From an uncultured Pseudomonadales bacterium (lineage in GTDB: Bacteria; Pseudomonadota; Gammaproteobacteria; Pseudomonadales; Azotimanducaceae): a stretch of 64,000 bases of DNA. A program made the position numbers and the translations under genes. Shown here one piece after another: positions 54,811-62,633 of the stretch. Numbering within the stretch: position 1 is the first letter of the stretch; each line of letters starts with the position of its first letter. Where the stretch lies: contig OY282460.1 in the NCBI GenBank assembly GCA_958296295.1, forward strand, positions 3,518,291-3,582,290, given 5' to 3'. Below the pieces are notes generated by a model. The model searched no databases. It was not told where the DNA came from and worked only from the letters and a program-made list of their open reading frames with translations.

Positions 54811-56118
54811 ATGAAGCGACGGGCGCTGATCAAAGGGCTGGCCGCGGGAGCGGTCGGCGGCATGGCGGGCTTCCGCCTGCCCTTGGCCAACGCGGCCGGC
54901 CACGCCGGCAAGTTCTTCGCGTTCGTGCAGGCGGACGGCGGCTGGGATCCCACCAGCTTCTGCGACCCCAAGACGAACGCCGCCGGCGAGCCTGAAATCA
55001 ATCACTGGGCGAGGGAGGGCGAGATCCGGCAGGCCGGCAACCTGCGCTACGCCCCCTTCGCCCGCAATGCAGCGTTCTTCGAGAAGTACCATCGCCGCAT
55101 GCTGGTCGTCAACGGCGTGGACGCGCAGACCAACTCCCACACCGTGGGCGTGGTCCACAACTGGAGCGGGCGCAACTCGGAGGGATATCCGAGCATGACG
55201 GCGCTCCTGGCCGCCCGCTACGCGCCGGATGGCGCCGTGCCCTACCTCAGCTTTGGTGGTTTCTCCGCCACCGGCGGCGTCACCCGCTTCACGCGACTGC
55301 ACGGCCCGGGGGAGGTCCTGTCGATCGCCCATCCGAACCGAGACGTTGGGGCCGAAGACGGAAGAGGCTACCTGCTGGCGGCGGACTGGGATCTGATCGC
55401 GCAACGAGAGCGGGACAGGATGGCGCGCCTAGCGTCCGCCCCTGGGCTGCTGCCGAGGGCGGCACGCAACCGCCGCCACCACCAGTCGTCGCTGGCGCCG
55501 GCGGCGGTCGAGGGCCTGAAGCGGTTCGCCGACGCCCTGCCGTCCGAGGACGAGTTCCAGCAGCCGGAGGAGTACGAGAGCCGGGTGACCGGCAACTACA
55601 GCAACGAGCTGCGCCGCCAGGCGCAGCTGGCGGTGCTGGCGTTCAAGACCGGCGCGGGGGTGAGCGCGGACCTGTGGCTCGGCGGCTTCGACACGCATCG
55701 CGCCCACGACGCCGACCACGAGTGGCTGCTGGGCGCGCTGACGGACTCCGTGGACTTCCTGTGGGACTACGCCGAGCAGCACGGCGTGGCCGACCGGCTG
55801 GTGGTGGTGATCGGCTCGGACTTCGGGCGCACCAACCACTACAACGCGGAGGGCGGCAAGGACCACTGGCCCATCGGCAGCTACGTCGTGATGGAGAAGA
55901 ACCAGCCCTGGACGAACCGCGTGGTCGGCGAGACGGACGGCCTGCACTTCGCGCACAAAATTAACCCGAGCACCTTGCGCCGCGACGACGCGAACGGCAC
56001 GATCATCTACCCGAAGCACTTCCACAAGGCGCTGCGCCGCTACTTGGGCGTGGAGGACTCGCCCGGCGCCCAGCGATTCCCGTTCAACGGCACGGAGGAC
56101 TTCCGGTTCTTCGGGTAG
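54811..56118 (+). CDS. DUF1501 family protein, Tat-exported
   Basis: A 435-residue protein related to the alkaline-phosphatase/sulfatase superfamily (DUF1501). The N-terminus has a twin-arginine signal (KRRALIKGLAAGAVGGMAGF). Blocks typical of the family are KFFAFVQADGGWDPTSF, NGVDAQTNSHTVGVVHNWSG, GVSADLWLGGFDTH, and the metal-site-like VVVIGSDFGRTNHYN and GKDHWPIGSYVVME. Function is unknown; partners with DUF1549/1553 or DUF1800 genes are usual, and here the preceding gene is a damaged DUF1553-like one. The last about 75 codons are repeated as a fragment at 57999-58230. Confidence 0.85.
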   Translation: MKRRALIKGLAAGAVGGMAGFRLPLANAAGHAGKFFAFVQADGGWDPTSFCDPKTNAAGEPEINHWAREGEIRQAGNLRYAPFARNAAFFEKYHRRMLVVNGVDAQTNSHTVGVVHNWSGRNSEGYPSMTALLAARYAPDGAVPYLSFGGFSATGGVTRFTRLHGPGEVLSIAHPNRDVGAEDGRGYLLAADWDLIAQRERDRMARLASAPGLLPRAARNRRHHQSSLAPAAVEGLKRFADALPSEDEFQQPEEYESRVTGNYSNELRRQAQLAVLAFKTGAGVSADLWLGGFDTHRAHDADHEWLLGALTDSVDFLWDYAEQHGVADRLVVVIGSDFGRTNHYNAEGGKDHWPIGSYVVMEKNQPWTNRVVGETDGLHFAHKINPSTLRRDDANGTIIYPKHFHKALRRYLGVEDSPGAQRFPFNGTEDFRFFG

Positions 56119-56260
56119 GGTTGGAGGAAAGAGCGTCACATGCGCCGGATCACAGGCACGCATCGAACGCATCGCCCCACGGAGGTGATGCGAATGTGGG
56201 GCGATTGGTGTCAGCGTCGCCGGAGCACACAATTCTCAACTGAGTTAAGGATATCTAGGC

Positions 56261-57280
56261 ATGTGTAGTGACAAATGTCCGAAACCCGACGCGGGCTGCG
56301 AGCCTGTGGAGCCCAAGGGCTGCCGCGAGCCTTCGGAATCCAAACGGTGCTACGAGCTTCCTAGCGGGGGCTGGGTCCAGTTCTGCCAGTGGCCCGCGCT
56401 GCGCCCGCTGAAACTGACAACGCGTAAGTGGAGGCCACTCGCTGGCGGCAAACGTAGGTGGTGGGAGCTGGCAGATGATTGGTGCGTAGTTCTATGCGGT
56501 ATGCAGAGCACGAAACGAAAGGTACCTGACGGCAAAATCGTGATTCCGAAAGGTACGGTCACTGACGGCGCATCCGTCCCGCTGCCTTGGCTGGTTAGCT
56601 TCTTGACTTTTGGGTTGCTCCGCCCGACCGGCATTCTGCTCATTCCTTCGATCGTACATGACTACGCGTACAAACACGGATGCCTGCGTTGCCGAAACCA
56701 AGACGGTACTGAAACCTGTCGTGAAATCTCTCGCGCCGATGCCGACTGGCTCTTTCGAGAGATGATTCGGGGCATAAGCCATACGTGGTTCTGGGCACAT
56801 GTAGCTTGGTTGGCAGTGCGATCAGGATGGCTGTTCTGCGTCAAGTACGCCGGCAAGCGCATAGGGCGGAAAACCCCTTTCAAAGAGCCCCTGCAAAAAC
56901 CTCTTGAACCTCTTGACATGGCGCATTCGTGCGCTACTGTGGTGGGCATGCACCCTCCTCCCGATATCGAGCAACGCATAAGGATCCTGTTCGGCCCCGC
57001 GCCTGCGTTCGCTGCCCGCCCGCCCGACGGCTCGCCGTATTCGGCCGCCGCGGAGGTCGAGACGGTTGACATCAGCGAGGCTGCCTCCTTGCTCGCGCAA
57101 TTCGGCAACGGTCGCGTCGCCAGGGAACCGGATCCCGTAGCGGCTGCTGACGCTTGGCTCGACACCCCGAATCCCACCTTTGGCGGACTCTGCCCGCGGG
57201 CCTTCCTTAGAGGCACCCCCAAACAGCGGGCCTTCCTCGACGGAGTCCTGTCCTCGCTCGAAGACGGCGCGTTCTCTTGA
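56261..57280 (+). CDS. DUF1353 domain fused to an MbcA/ParS/Xre-type antitoxin domain
   Basis: A 339-residue protein joining two parts. The first (residues 1-210) is a phage-linked DUF1353 domain: a cysteine-rich start, then IVIPKGTVTDGASVPLPWLV, LIPSIVHDYAYKHG and ADWLFREMIRGI. The second (from about 230) is an antitoxin: MHPPPDIEQRIRILFG, then AAADAWLDTPNPTFGGLCPR and FLDGVLSSLEDGAFS, the MbcA/ParS/Xre toxin-binding signature. The stop overlaps the RES toxin start as TTGA. An in-frame ATG at 56948, with a consensus TTGACA at 56913-56918 before it, may give a separate 110-residue antitoxin. DUF1353 may have a peptidase-like role in phages. This fusion is not one I recognise from described systems. 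Confidence 0.78.
   Translation: MCSDKCPKPDAGCEPVEPKGCREPSESKRCYELPSGGWVQFCQWPALRPLKLTTRKWRPLAGGKRRWWELADDWCVVLCGMQSTKRKVPDGKIVIPKGTVTDGASVPLPWLVSFLTFGLLRPTGILLIPSIVHDYAYKHGCLRCRNQDGTETCREISRADADWLFREMIRGISHTWFWAHVAWLAVRSGWLFCVKYAGKRIGRKTPFKEPLQKPLEPLDMAHSCATVVGMHPPPDIEQRIRILFGPAPAFAARPPDGSPYSAAAEVETVDISEAASLLAQFGNGRVAREPDPVAAADAWLDTPNPTFGGLCPRAFLRGTPKQRAFLDGVLSSLEDGAFS
56913..56940 (+). promoter_or_regulatory. Candidate internal promoter for the antitoxin part
   Basis: TTGACA (56913-56918) is a perfect -35 and TACTGT (56935-56940) a poor -10, 16 bp apart. The predicted transcript would start at or near the in-frame ATG at 56948. It would allow the antitoxin and toxin to be expressed without the DUF1353 part. 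Confidence 0.35.
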
Positions 57281-57888
57281 AGCTCGTACAGCTCGGTCAC
57301 GACGTCGGTCACCTTGATCCCTGGTACAGCGCCGCGCTGTCTGGCGTTGCTGTGCCTTTTTACGTGCCGTTGCCCCACGCCCAGAACCGCTTCAACGACG
57401 GTGCCAGCGGCTTTGCGCTCCGCTACTTGGCCCCCGACCCGGCTATCGCGCTGCTGGAAGTGGTCGCTCTCTACGGCACCTTCGCGACCGGCTTCGTGCC
57501 CGGGCCGCCCCCCGCGCGGCGATGGACCGTCTTCCGCTACAAGATCGTGCCCCCGTGCTCAATGCCCATAAACGTGGTGGACTTCACCGATCCCGCCGCT
57601 CGCGATAGCGCTGACACGACCGTACAGGAACTGACGGGCGACTGGCTCGGCTACCACCACCGCAGCATGGGGCTATCCGCACGCCCCCCCGCAGTGCAAA
57701 ACAACCCGCGCACGCCAGCCCCGACCCCGACACAGCGCCTCGCCAACACCATCGACGCATCGACAAATGCCCACGGCTTCCTCGCCCCTTCGGCCAAGAT
57801 TCCTGTGACCGCAAACCTCGTCCTATTCTTCGACAGGCTGCCACCCGGTTGCCTGAAGCACACCGGTACCGCTAACGTCGTTCTATAG
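57277..57888 (+). CDS. RES-domain toxin (NAD+-degrading type)
   Basis: A 203-residue RES-family protein. The conserved arginine-containing strand is NRFNDGASGFALRYLAPD, with the following E in ALLEVVALYG. Later features are VNVVDFTDP-like INVVDFTDPAARDSAD, and the conserved serine region FLAPSAKIPVTANLVLFFDR. RES toxins (MbcT, ParT) break down or modify NAD+ or other nucleotides. The residues R (in RFND), E and S match the usual R-E-S order. The TTG start at 57277 overlaps the antitoxin stop by 4 bp, as in coupled toxin-antitoxin operons. The protein is about the normal size for the family, so it may be active; the antitoxin domain just upstream supports the pairing. Confidence 0.82.
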   Translation: MKLVQLGHDVGHLDPWYSAALSGVAVPFYVPLPHAQNRFNDGASGFALRYLAPDPAIALLEVVALYGTFATGFVPGPPPARRWTVFRYKIVPPCSMPINVVDFTDPAARDSADTTVQELTGDWLGYHHRSMGLSARPPAVQNNPRTPAPTPTQRLANTIDASTNAHGFLAPSAKIPVTANLVLFFDRLPPGCLKHTGTANVVL

Positions 57889-57998
57889 GTTCTATAGGTT
57901 CGGATAGCAGTCGCGGTCCCACCACGAATGGAGTTGCGCGATAGTTGGCATGTCCGTGTGTGGCTTTGCTGGCTTGGCCCTTCGCTCCCGCGAGGGGG

Positions 57999-58230
57999 CT
58001 TGGACGAACCGAGTGGCCGGCGAGGCGGACGATCTCCATTCGCGCACAAGATCAACCCGAGCACCCTGCGCCTCGACGACGCGAACGGCACGAACATCTA
58101 CCCGAAGCACTTCCACAAGGCGCGGCACCGCTATCTGGGCATCAAGGACTCGACCGGCGCCGCCGCTTCCCGTTCAACGGCAAGGAGGACTCCGGTTCAT
58201 CGCGTTTGGATGAGAGAGCGTCGCATGCGC
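57999..58230 (+). pseudogene. Duplicated 3' fragment of the DUF1501 gene
   Basis: The bases encode WTNRVAGEADDLH and, after a frame change, HKINPSTLRLDDANGTNIYP and KHFHKARHRYLGIKDS, nearly the same as the C-terminus of the DUF1501 protein (HKINPSTLRRDDANGTIIYP, KHFHKALRRYLGVEDS). The similarity continues past the stop (GAGCGTC-CATGCGCC). The copy is frameshifted and has no upstream coding part. It lies on the far side of the RES toxin system. Confidence 0.85.
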
Positions 58231-58289
58231 CTCGCCCTACGGGAGACGTGCCCATCCAGTTGAAACATCGGAGAGAACGGAGCATGCGC

Positions 58290-58522
58290 TCAACTCGGCA
58301 GGAAGGACGTCCCACATCGGCCCGTTGAACCAGGACGGGCCCCGCGAAGGTACGAGTCCCCAACGTAGATGGCAGCGTGATGCCACCTTGCGTCGTCGCA
58401 ACCATAGTCCAACTTGCGCTGGGTTTCGACGATTTGCCGCTGCATTGGGTTGGATCGCCGGCTGCAAAAACAGCAGGAGATCCCCAGGATGCCAGGAGTC
58501 GAAGTTGGGAATAAGGCCGAAG
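58290..58522 (-). pseudogene. Remnant of a permuted papain-like (YiiX/DUF830-like) protein
   Basis: One minus-strand frame gives FGLIPNFDSWHPGDLLLFLQ and another RQIVETQRKLDYGC then ARWHHAAIYVGDSYL. This resembles the WxPGDLLLF and H-x-A-I-Y-V-G-D motifs of YiiX-like cysteine peptidases, but they are in different frames and the expected cysteine-containing (CEA) block is broken. It is a short gene remnant with low-certainty identity. Confidence 0.4.
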
Positions 58523-58592
58523 CGGCGAACAGGCTGTGGAGGCGTGGCGGGCGCCTCCTTTTACAGCCGTGGGCGTACCGACATTGCGGGGG

Positions 58593-58874
58593 TCAAGAAC
58601 CTGCTGCGGCATGCGCCTTGCCCGCCGGCGTTTCCAACTGAGCGGACGTAACACGGCCTTGGGCATCCGTCTCCAAGTTGACCTTGATGCCAACGCGGAG
58701 GCCGATCTCGTCAGGCTGCTGGCCGCGATACCCTTGGAGCTTGTCGAGGGTGAAGGGGATCCTCACTCCATCTTCGGACCGCACCTCGCACAACCCAAAG
58801 TCGTTGACGCGGGAGATCGAGCCGGCGATGGCTTTGGGAGCCGTGTGAATGTCGCTGGACTTGGTGTCCCTCAT
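58593..58874 (-). CDS. Small cold-shock-like OB-fold protein
   Basis: A 93-residue protein starting MRDTKSS. The core AGSISRVNDFGLCEVRSEDG with IPFTLDKLQGY and VGIKVNLETDAQGRVTSAQL follows the five-strand pattern of cold-shock-domain/OB folds (G-x-I-x-x-V-x-D-F-G). The aromatic RNP motifs of true Csp proteins are only partly present. A role in nucleic acid binding is suggested, not proven. It starts at ATG 58872-58874 with AGAGTCC-rich sequence ahead and no clear Shine-Dalgarno. It may be an intact accessory gene. Confidence 0.55.
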   Translation of the reverse strand: MRDTKSSDIHTAPKAIAGSISRVNDFGLCEVRSEDGVRIPFTLDKLQGYRGQQPDEIGLRVGIKVNLETDAQGRVTSAQLETPAGKAHAAAGS

Positions 58875-59042
58875 GTCGAGAGTCCTTGTTCGGGTGCTGG
58901 GTGAGGAACATACACCTTTCGTACTTACTTCAACCCTCCACTCCGCGAGGGTTCCGTCGTCCGCCGACCGCATTTGCCTGCTTAGCAGCCATGCGGTAGG
59001 GTGGGGGACGCCTGCTCGTAGGCGAGGGGAGGTCGCATCCAC

Positions 59043-60059
59043 ATGGCTGGCACGCCGCAATCCGCCGTGCGAAGCGGAACGGCATCGCTGCTTGCGGCGT
59101 TGGCGCTTGTCGCAGCGGCCGCTCCTCTCGCGCAGAACCGCGACGATCTAGAGTCCGCTTGGCGGCAGGCCGCCGAGGCCGCGCAGGCGCGGCGCGCCGA
59201 ACGGGCGCGGCGCGCGGCTCACGAACGGCGCCTGCGTTGGCGCTCGGCCACCGCCCACGCCCGGATGCCGAACACGCTCCACGCGTCCACGCCGTCCCGC
59301 CCGGACGCCGACGTCTCCTGCCCGGTTCCCGTCGAGACGCGGGAACGCGTGCTCCAAGAGCATCGCGACGCCCTGTCGCGGCACGACGCGTGGCGCGTGT
59401 TCGACCAGCCGGCGCGGGCCGCGCGCGCCGGTGGCCGCCACCTTGGAGCCGGCACCGGAACGCGCGCCGGGACGTTGGCCGCCGCGCGCCCCGGCGGCGC
59501 GGCGGGCCACGGGGCGTTCGCGGTTTCCGCGGCGTCAGGCGCCGCGTCCGGCGGCGCCAACCGGCATCTGGTGCCGCTGTTCACGCGGGCGTCCGACCCG
59601 CTGCGGCAGGGCTTCGCGCGGGTGGTCAACCGTTCGGACGAGGCCGGCGACATCGTCGTCGTAGCCGTCGACGACGGCGGCAACAGGTTCGGCCCGGTCA
59701 CGCTGGCCGTGGGCGCCGGCGCGACGGTCCACTTCAACTCGGCCGACTTGGAGAACGGCAACACCGGCAAGGGTCTCTCGGGCGCAGGCCGGACGGACCC
59801 AGCATCCGGAACAGCCGCGAGAACGTGTCGCCCCCGACTCGCCATCCGAGTGGGTAAGGTGTCCCATTTGAAGAGAAGTGGCACCGGTTCTATTACAGGA
59901 GGTTCAAGTACACTCCTGCCCATGTTCACGGCCGTCGCCTTCACGGAGGCGGCCATGGCATCCGGGTGCGCGGGGTGGCTACCGCGGTGTTCGTGGAGCT
60001 TGACCTGTAAGAGGAATCACTGCCACCTCAGCGGGGCGCTGCGAAACTGCTTAGAGTGA
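59043..60059 (+). CDS. Truncated second copy of the modular exported protein
   Basis: The first 247 residues are nearly the same as the protein at 51508: signal peptide (LLAALALVAAAAPLAQ), ALSRHDAWRVFDQPARAARA and the module HLVPLFTRASDPLRQGFARV to VHFNSADLENGNTGKGLSG. At 59784 the similarity ends and the frame runs on through about 90 unrelated residues (GRTDPASGTAARTCRPRL onward) with no module character. So the gene is cut off at a recombination junction. Whether the short chimeric protein is made is unknown. An open stretch in another frame after the junction (KWHRFYYRRFKYTPAHVHG) may come from some other lost gene. Confidence 0.6.
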   Translation: MAGTPQSAVRSGTASLLAALALVAAAAPLAQNRDDLESAWRQAAEAAQARRAERARRAAHERRLRWRSATAHARMPNTLHASTPSRPDADVSCPVPVETRERVLQEHRDALSRHDAWRVFDQPARAARAGGRHLGAGTGTRAGTLAAARPGGAAGHGAFAVSAASGAASGGANRHLVPLFTRASDPLRQGFARVVNRSDEAGDIVVVAVDDGGNRFGPVTLAVGAGATVHFNSADLENGNTGKGLSGAGRTDPASGTAARTCRPRLAIRVGKVSHLKRSGTGSITGGSSTLLPMFTAVAFTEAAMASGCAGWLPRCSWSLTCKRNHCHLSGALRNCLE

Positions 60060-60069
60060 GGAGAAGGAG

Positions 60070-61101
60070 ATGGAATTCAAGAGAAGCAGTGGTTTACTAA
60101 CACTGACGGTCATAGGCATTGTAGTTGCATCCATAGGAGGATATGTTGGTCTGTCTGAGTACTGGTCAGCGCAGCCTTCGGTTTCCGTCCAGCTAGTTGA
60201 CGTTGCTTTTGTGCCACCCAAACCTATCCCCCCGACGACCATTGAGGATCGATTAGGTCGGATCGAGAGTACTTACAGAGCACACACGGGCGACAAGATC
60301 ACCAGCCTACTTGCTCAGTCCGGAAATATTCGGGATGAGGATATGCGATCCTCGTTTGCAGAGGAACTCACCGTCGCTATTGGCTTCTTTGAAGAAGAAA
60401 AGAAGAAAGAGGTTGATACCCTAGTCCTCGAATTGAAAGAGGTCTTAGATGACCTGCCAAAATTAGATCGAGAGACCCTACTGATTCGATTAGGTGAGGT
60501 GGAAACTAAGCACGAGAAAGTCACTGGCCTTTTGGTGATATATTTGATGTCTACTGTAGAGCGCCAGAGCGATGTGGAGTTTAATTCACACGATCAAGAT
60601 GCGCTATTGAAAGAGTTAGTCGAAACATACCAAGGCTATTCCTTGGTCTTCGAAGATCTCGTTTCAGACCTGCGGGAGTTAAGGGAGGATGTCAATCCTA
60701 CAGAGGGTAAGAAAAAGAACGAAGGCCGTCTTCGCGTTGACGTCGCTGTAGTGAACCGTAGTCGATATGACAATACGTTAGTGACGGAGGCGATGATCGC
60801 CGTGGGTCGCGACGAAAATGTCCACGCTATCGACCTAGACATCTCAGGCGATGGTAAATTGACCAAGTATTCGATGGCGCAAGTGGTATTCCATTCGAGA
60901 CCTGCACATGAAGTGGACTCTGAGATACGGGGCTTCTTGGCGGACATGACCGAAAATGCAGGCGGCTTCCAGTGCGAAATGGCAGTCATGGACATCCACC
61001 GCAATATCTGGAGCACGGGGAAGCAAAGATGCACGAACAACAACAGTGCGGAGATGAAAAAAGCCCTAGAGCTTCACTTTGGGTTCCGCGTAGTCCTCTA
61101 G
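60070..61101 (+). CDS. Membrane-anchored coiled-coil protein, AT-rich gene
   Basis: A 343-residue protein of unknown family. One N-terminal membrane helix (LLTLTVIGIVVASIGGYVGL) is followed by a largely helical, lysine/glutamate-rich region (IGFFEEEKKKEVDTLVLEL, KHEKVTGLLVIYLM, LVSDLRELREDV) and a C-terminal beta-rich domain (RLRVDVAVVNRSRYDN, LHFGFRVVL). Codon use differs clearly from its surroundings: many AGA, ATA, TTA and TTT codons and a much lower GC. This suggests recent transfer. GAGGAGAAGGAG lies ahead of the ATG. The topology is single-pass with a long outside (or periplasmic) part. It stands alone between the truncated module gene and the DUF1552 gene. Confidence 0.72.
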   Translation: MEFKRSSGLLTLTVIGIVVASIGGYVGLSEYWSAQPSVSVQLVDVAFVPPKPIPPTTIEDRLGRIESTYRAHTGDKITSLLAQSGNIRDEDMRSSFAEELTVAIGFFEEEKKKEVDTLVLELKEVLDDLPKLDRETLLIRLGEVETKHEKVTGLLVIYLMSTVERQSDVEFNSHDQDALLKELVETYQGYSLVFEDLVSDLRELREDVNPTEGKKKNEGRLRVDVAVVNRSRYDNTLVTEAMIAVGRDENVHAIDLDISGDGKLTKYSMAQVVFHSRPAHEVDSEIRGFLADMTENAGGFQCEMAVMDIHRNIWSTGKQRCTNNNSAEMKKALELHFGFRVVL

Positions 61102-61329
61102 TGGCGTCGGCAAACGCGAACAGGAGTGAAGTCGAAGTGATGGCGGGACAGGTCGGACCGGTGCGCTAAGAACATGCTCCTAGGCAAGGGGTCTTCGAGA
61201 CCGTAATGATTCACGATGGGTGCGCGTTCGGACCCCATTAGGGTACGGGAGCACGGCTCCCAACAGGAGGCCGAATACACCAGCAACTGAACCTTTCTTT
61301 GGCCATCGCCGACAAACTCACCGGCCCTG

Positions 61330-62592
61330 CTACGACCAAGCAAGCGCGCCCGTGCTGTGGCCGAAGGCGTCTGTTGGCCGGCCCATCGCGTGCAGCAGGG
61401 TGACGAACAAGTTGGAAAGCGGCAATGTGCCGTCTACCACGACATGCTTGCCGTGGGTGAACGGGCCGCCGGCGAGGAGAATCGGCAACCTTGTCGCGCT
61501 GTGCGAGTTGGCGTTGCCGAGATTGCTTCCGAACAACACCGAAGTGGTGTCGAGCAACGAGCGGCCGTGTTCGTCGCGCTCGGCCATGCGCTCCAAGAAG
61601 TCCCCGAACGCGCCAACGAGGGCCGTCTCGACTTTCTTGAGCTGGGCGATCTTCTCCTCGTCTTGGCCGTGATGGGAAAGGCCGTGATGTTCTCCGGTGA
61701 CGCCCGGGACTTTCACTACCACACCGTGATCTTGGATCATCAAGCTGACGACACGGGATGAATCGGTTTCGAGAATCAGTGGAATCATCCGCAGCATCAG
61801 GCGCACGCGGCCAATCAAATCGGCCTTGTCGTCGATGTCGCGGGGCGGTTCGGCGTCAACGGCGGGCTTTGGTCGGGCAAGCCAAGCGCGCACTTCCGTG
61901 AACTCGCGCTCGGCGCTGCGCAAAGCGTCGAAATAGGCGTCGAGCTTTTGGCGGTCGGGGGTGCTCACACGGCGGCGCATGGAATCCGTCTGCGTGCGTA
62001 GGTGATCCAAAATGCTGCCGCCATCGACGAGGCGCTGGGTCTCCCGCGCCACCTGCTTCGCGTCCCCTTGCAGAAACAGTTTCGCAAAGAGCGCCGCGGG
62101 GCTCACTTCGGCCGGCACCATGACGCCGCCTTCGGTGTAGGACTGGCTTTGCGGACTGGTCGTGCCGAGCACGATGGAAGGAAAACGGGTGACGTAGCCC
62201 AAATGGTCGGCCGCCGCCTGATCGAGGGAGACGGTGTTGCGGAAACCGTCCAGCCCGGGATGTTCGGCGGATGTCAACCAAGTGATCTCCGAATTGTGCG
62301 CCTGTCGCCCGCTTTGGTTGGCGTGCTGGAGGCCGGAGAAAAGCGTGTAGCGCTCGCGGTGCGCGTCGATGAGGGCAAGATACTCGCTCGCCTGGTAGCC
62401 GGCACCGGGTGTTTTCGGAAACCAGGAGTCCGCGTACAGGCCAAGGGTGGCGCAGATGTTCACCATTCTCGCCGGTTGGCTGGATGACGGACTCGCCGCG
62501 AACGTCTCCAAGGCCGGTAGCGCCATCGTGACGCAACCGGCCTGCAGGCCGGTTTTCAGGAAGGTCCTGCGGCCCAAAGCGCGTGTGGGCAT
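61330..62592 (-). CDS. DUF1552 family protein, Tat-exported
   Basis: A 420-residue DUF1552 protein. The twin-arginine signal GRRTFLKTGLQAG is a near-perfect SRRxFLK motif. Conserved blocks are NICATLGLYADSWFPKTPG, HNSEITWLTSAEHPG, SLDQAAADHLGYVTRFPSI, MLRMIPLILETDSSRVVSLM, and GEHHGLSHHGQDEEKI. The late block LDTTSVLFGSNLGNANSHS is the family's likely metal-binding site. Biochemical role is unknown; with its DUF1592/DUF1588/DUF1585 partner upstream it forms a pair often seen in planctomycetes, myxobacteria and some gammaproteobacteria. Start ATG is 62590-62592. Confidence 0.88.
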   Translation of the reverse strand: MPTRALGRRTFLKTGLQAGCVTMALPALETFAASPSSSQPARMVNICATLGLYADSWFPKTPGAGYQASEYLALIDAHRERYTLFSGLQHANQSGRQAHNSEITWLTSAEHPGLDGFRNTVSLDQAAADHLGYVTRFPSIVLGTTSPQSQSYTEGGVMVPAEVSPAALFAKLFLQGDAKQVARETQRLVDGGSILDHLRTQTDSMRRRVSTPDRQKLDAYFDALRSAEREFTEVRAWLARPKPAVDAEPPRDIDDKADLIGRVRLMLRMIPLILETDSSRVVSLMIQDHGVVVKVPGVTGEHHGLSHHGQDEEKIAQLKKVETALVGAFGDFLERMAERDEHGRSLLDTTSVLFGSNLGNANSHSATRLPILLAGGPFTHGKHVVVDGTLPLSNLFVTLLHAMGRPTDAFGHSTGALAWS

Positions 62593-62633
62593 CGAACGGT
62601 CTCCTTCTCGCCGGGGTTTGTCGAAATGCGGCG

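Noticed and set aside
59860..60010. A frame encoding KWHRFYYRRFKYTPAHVHG and following residues as a possible transposase fragment
   Set aside because: No start, no catalytic motif and no firm family match; mentioned only as unknown debris after the truncated module gene.
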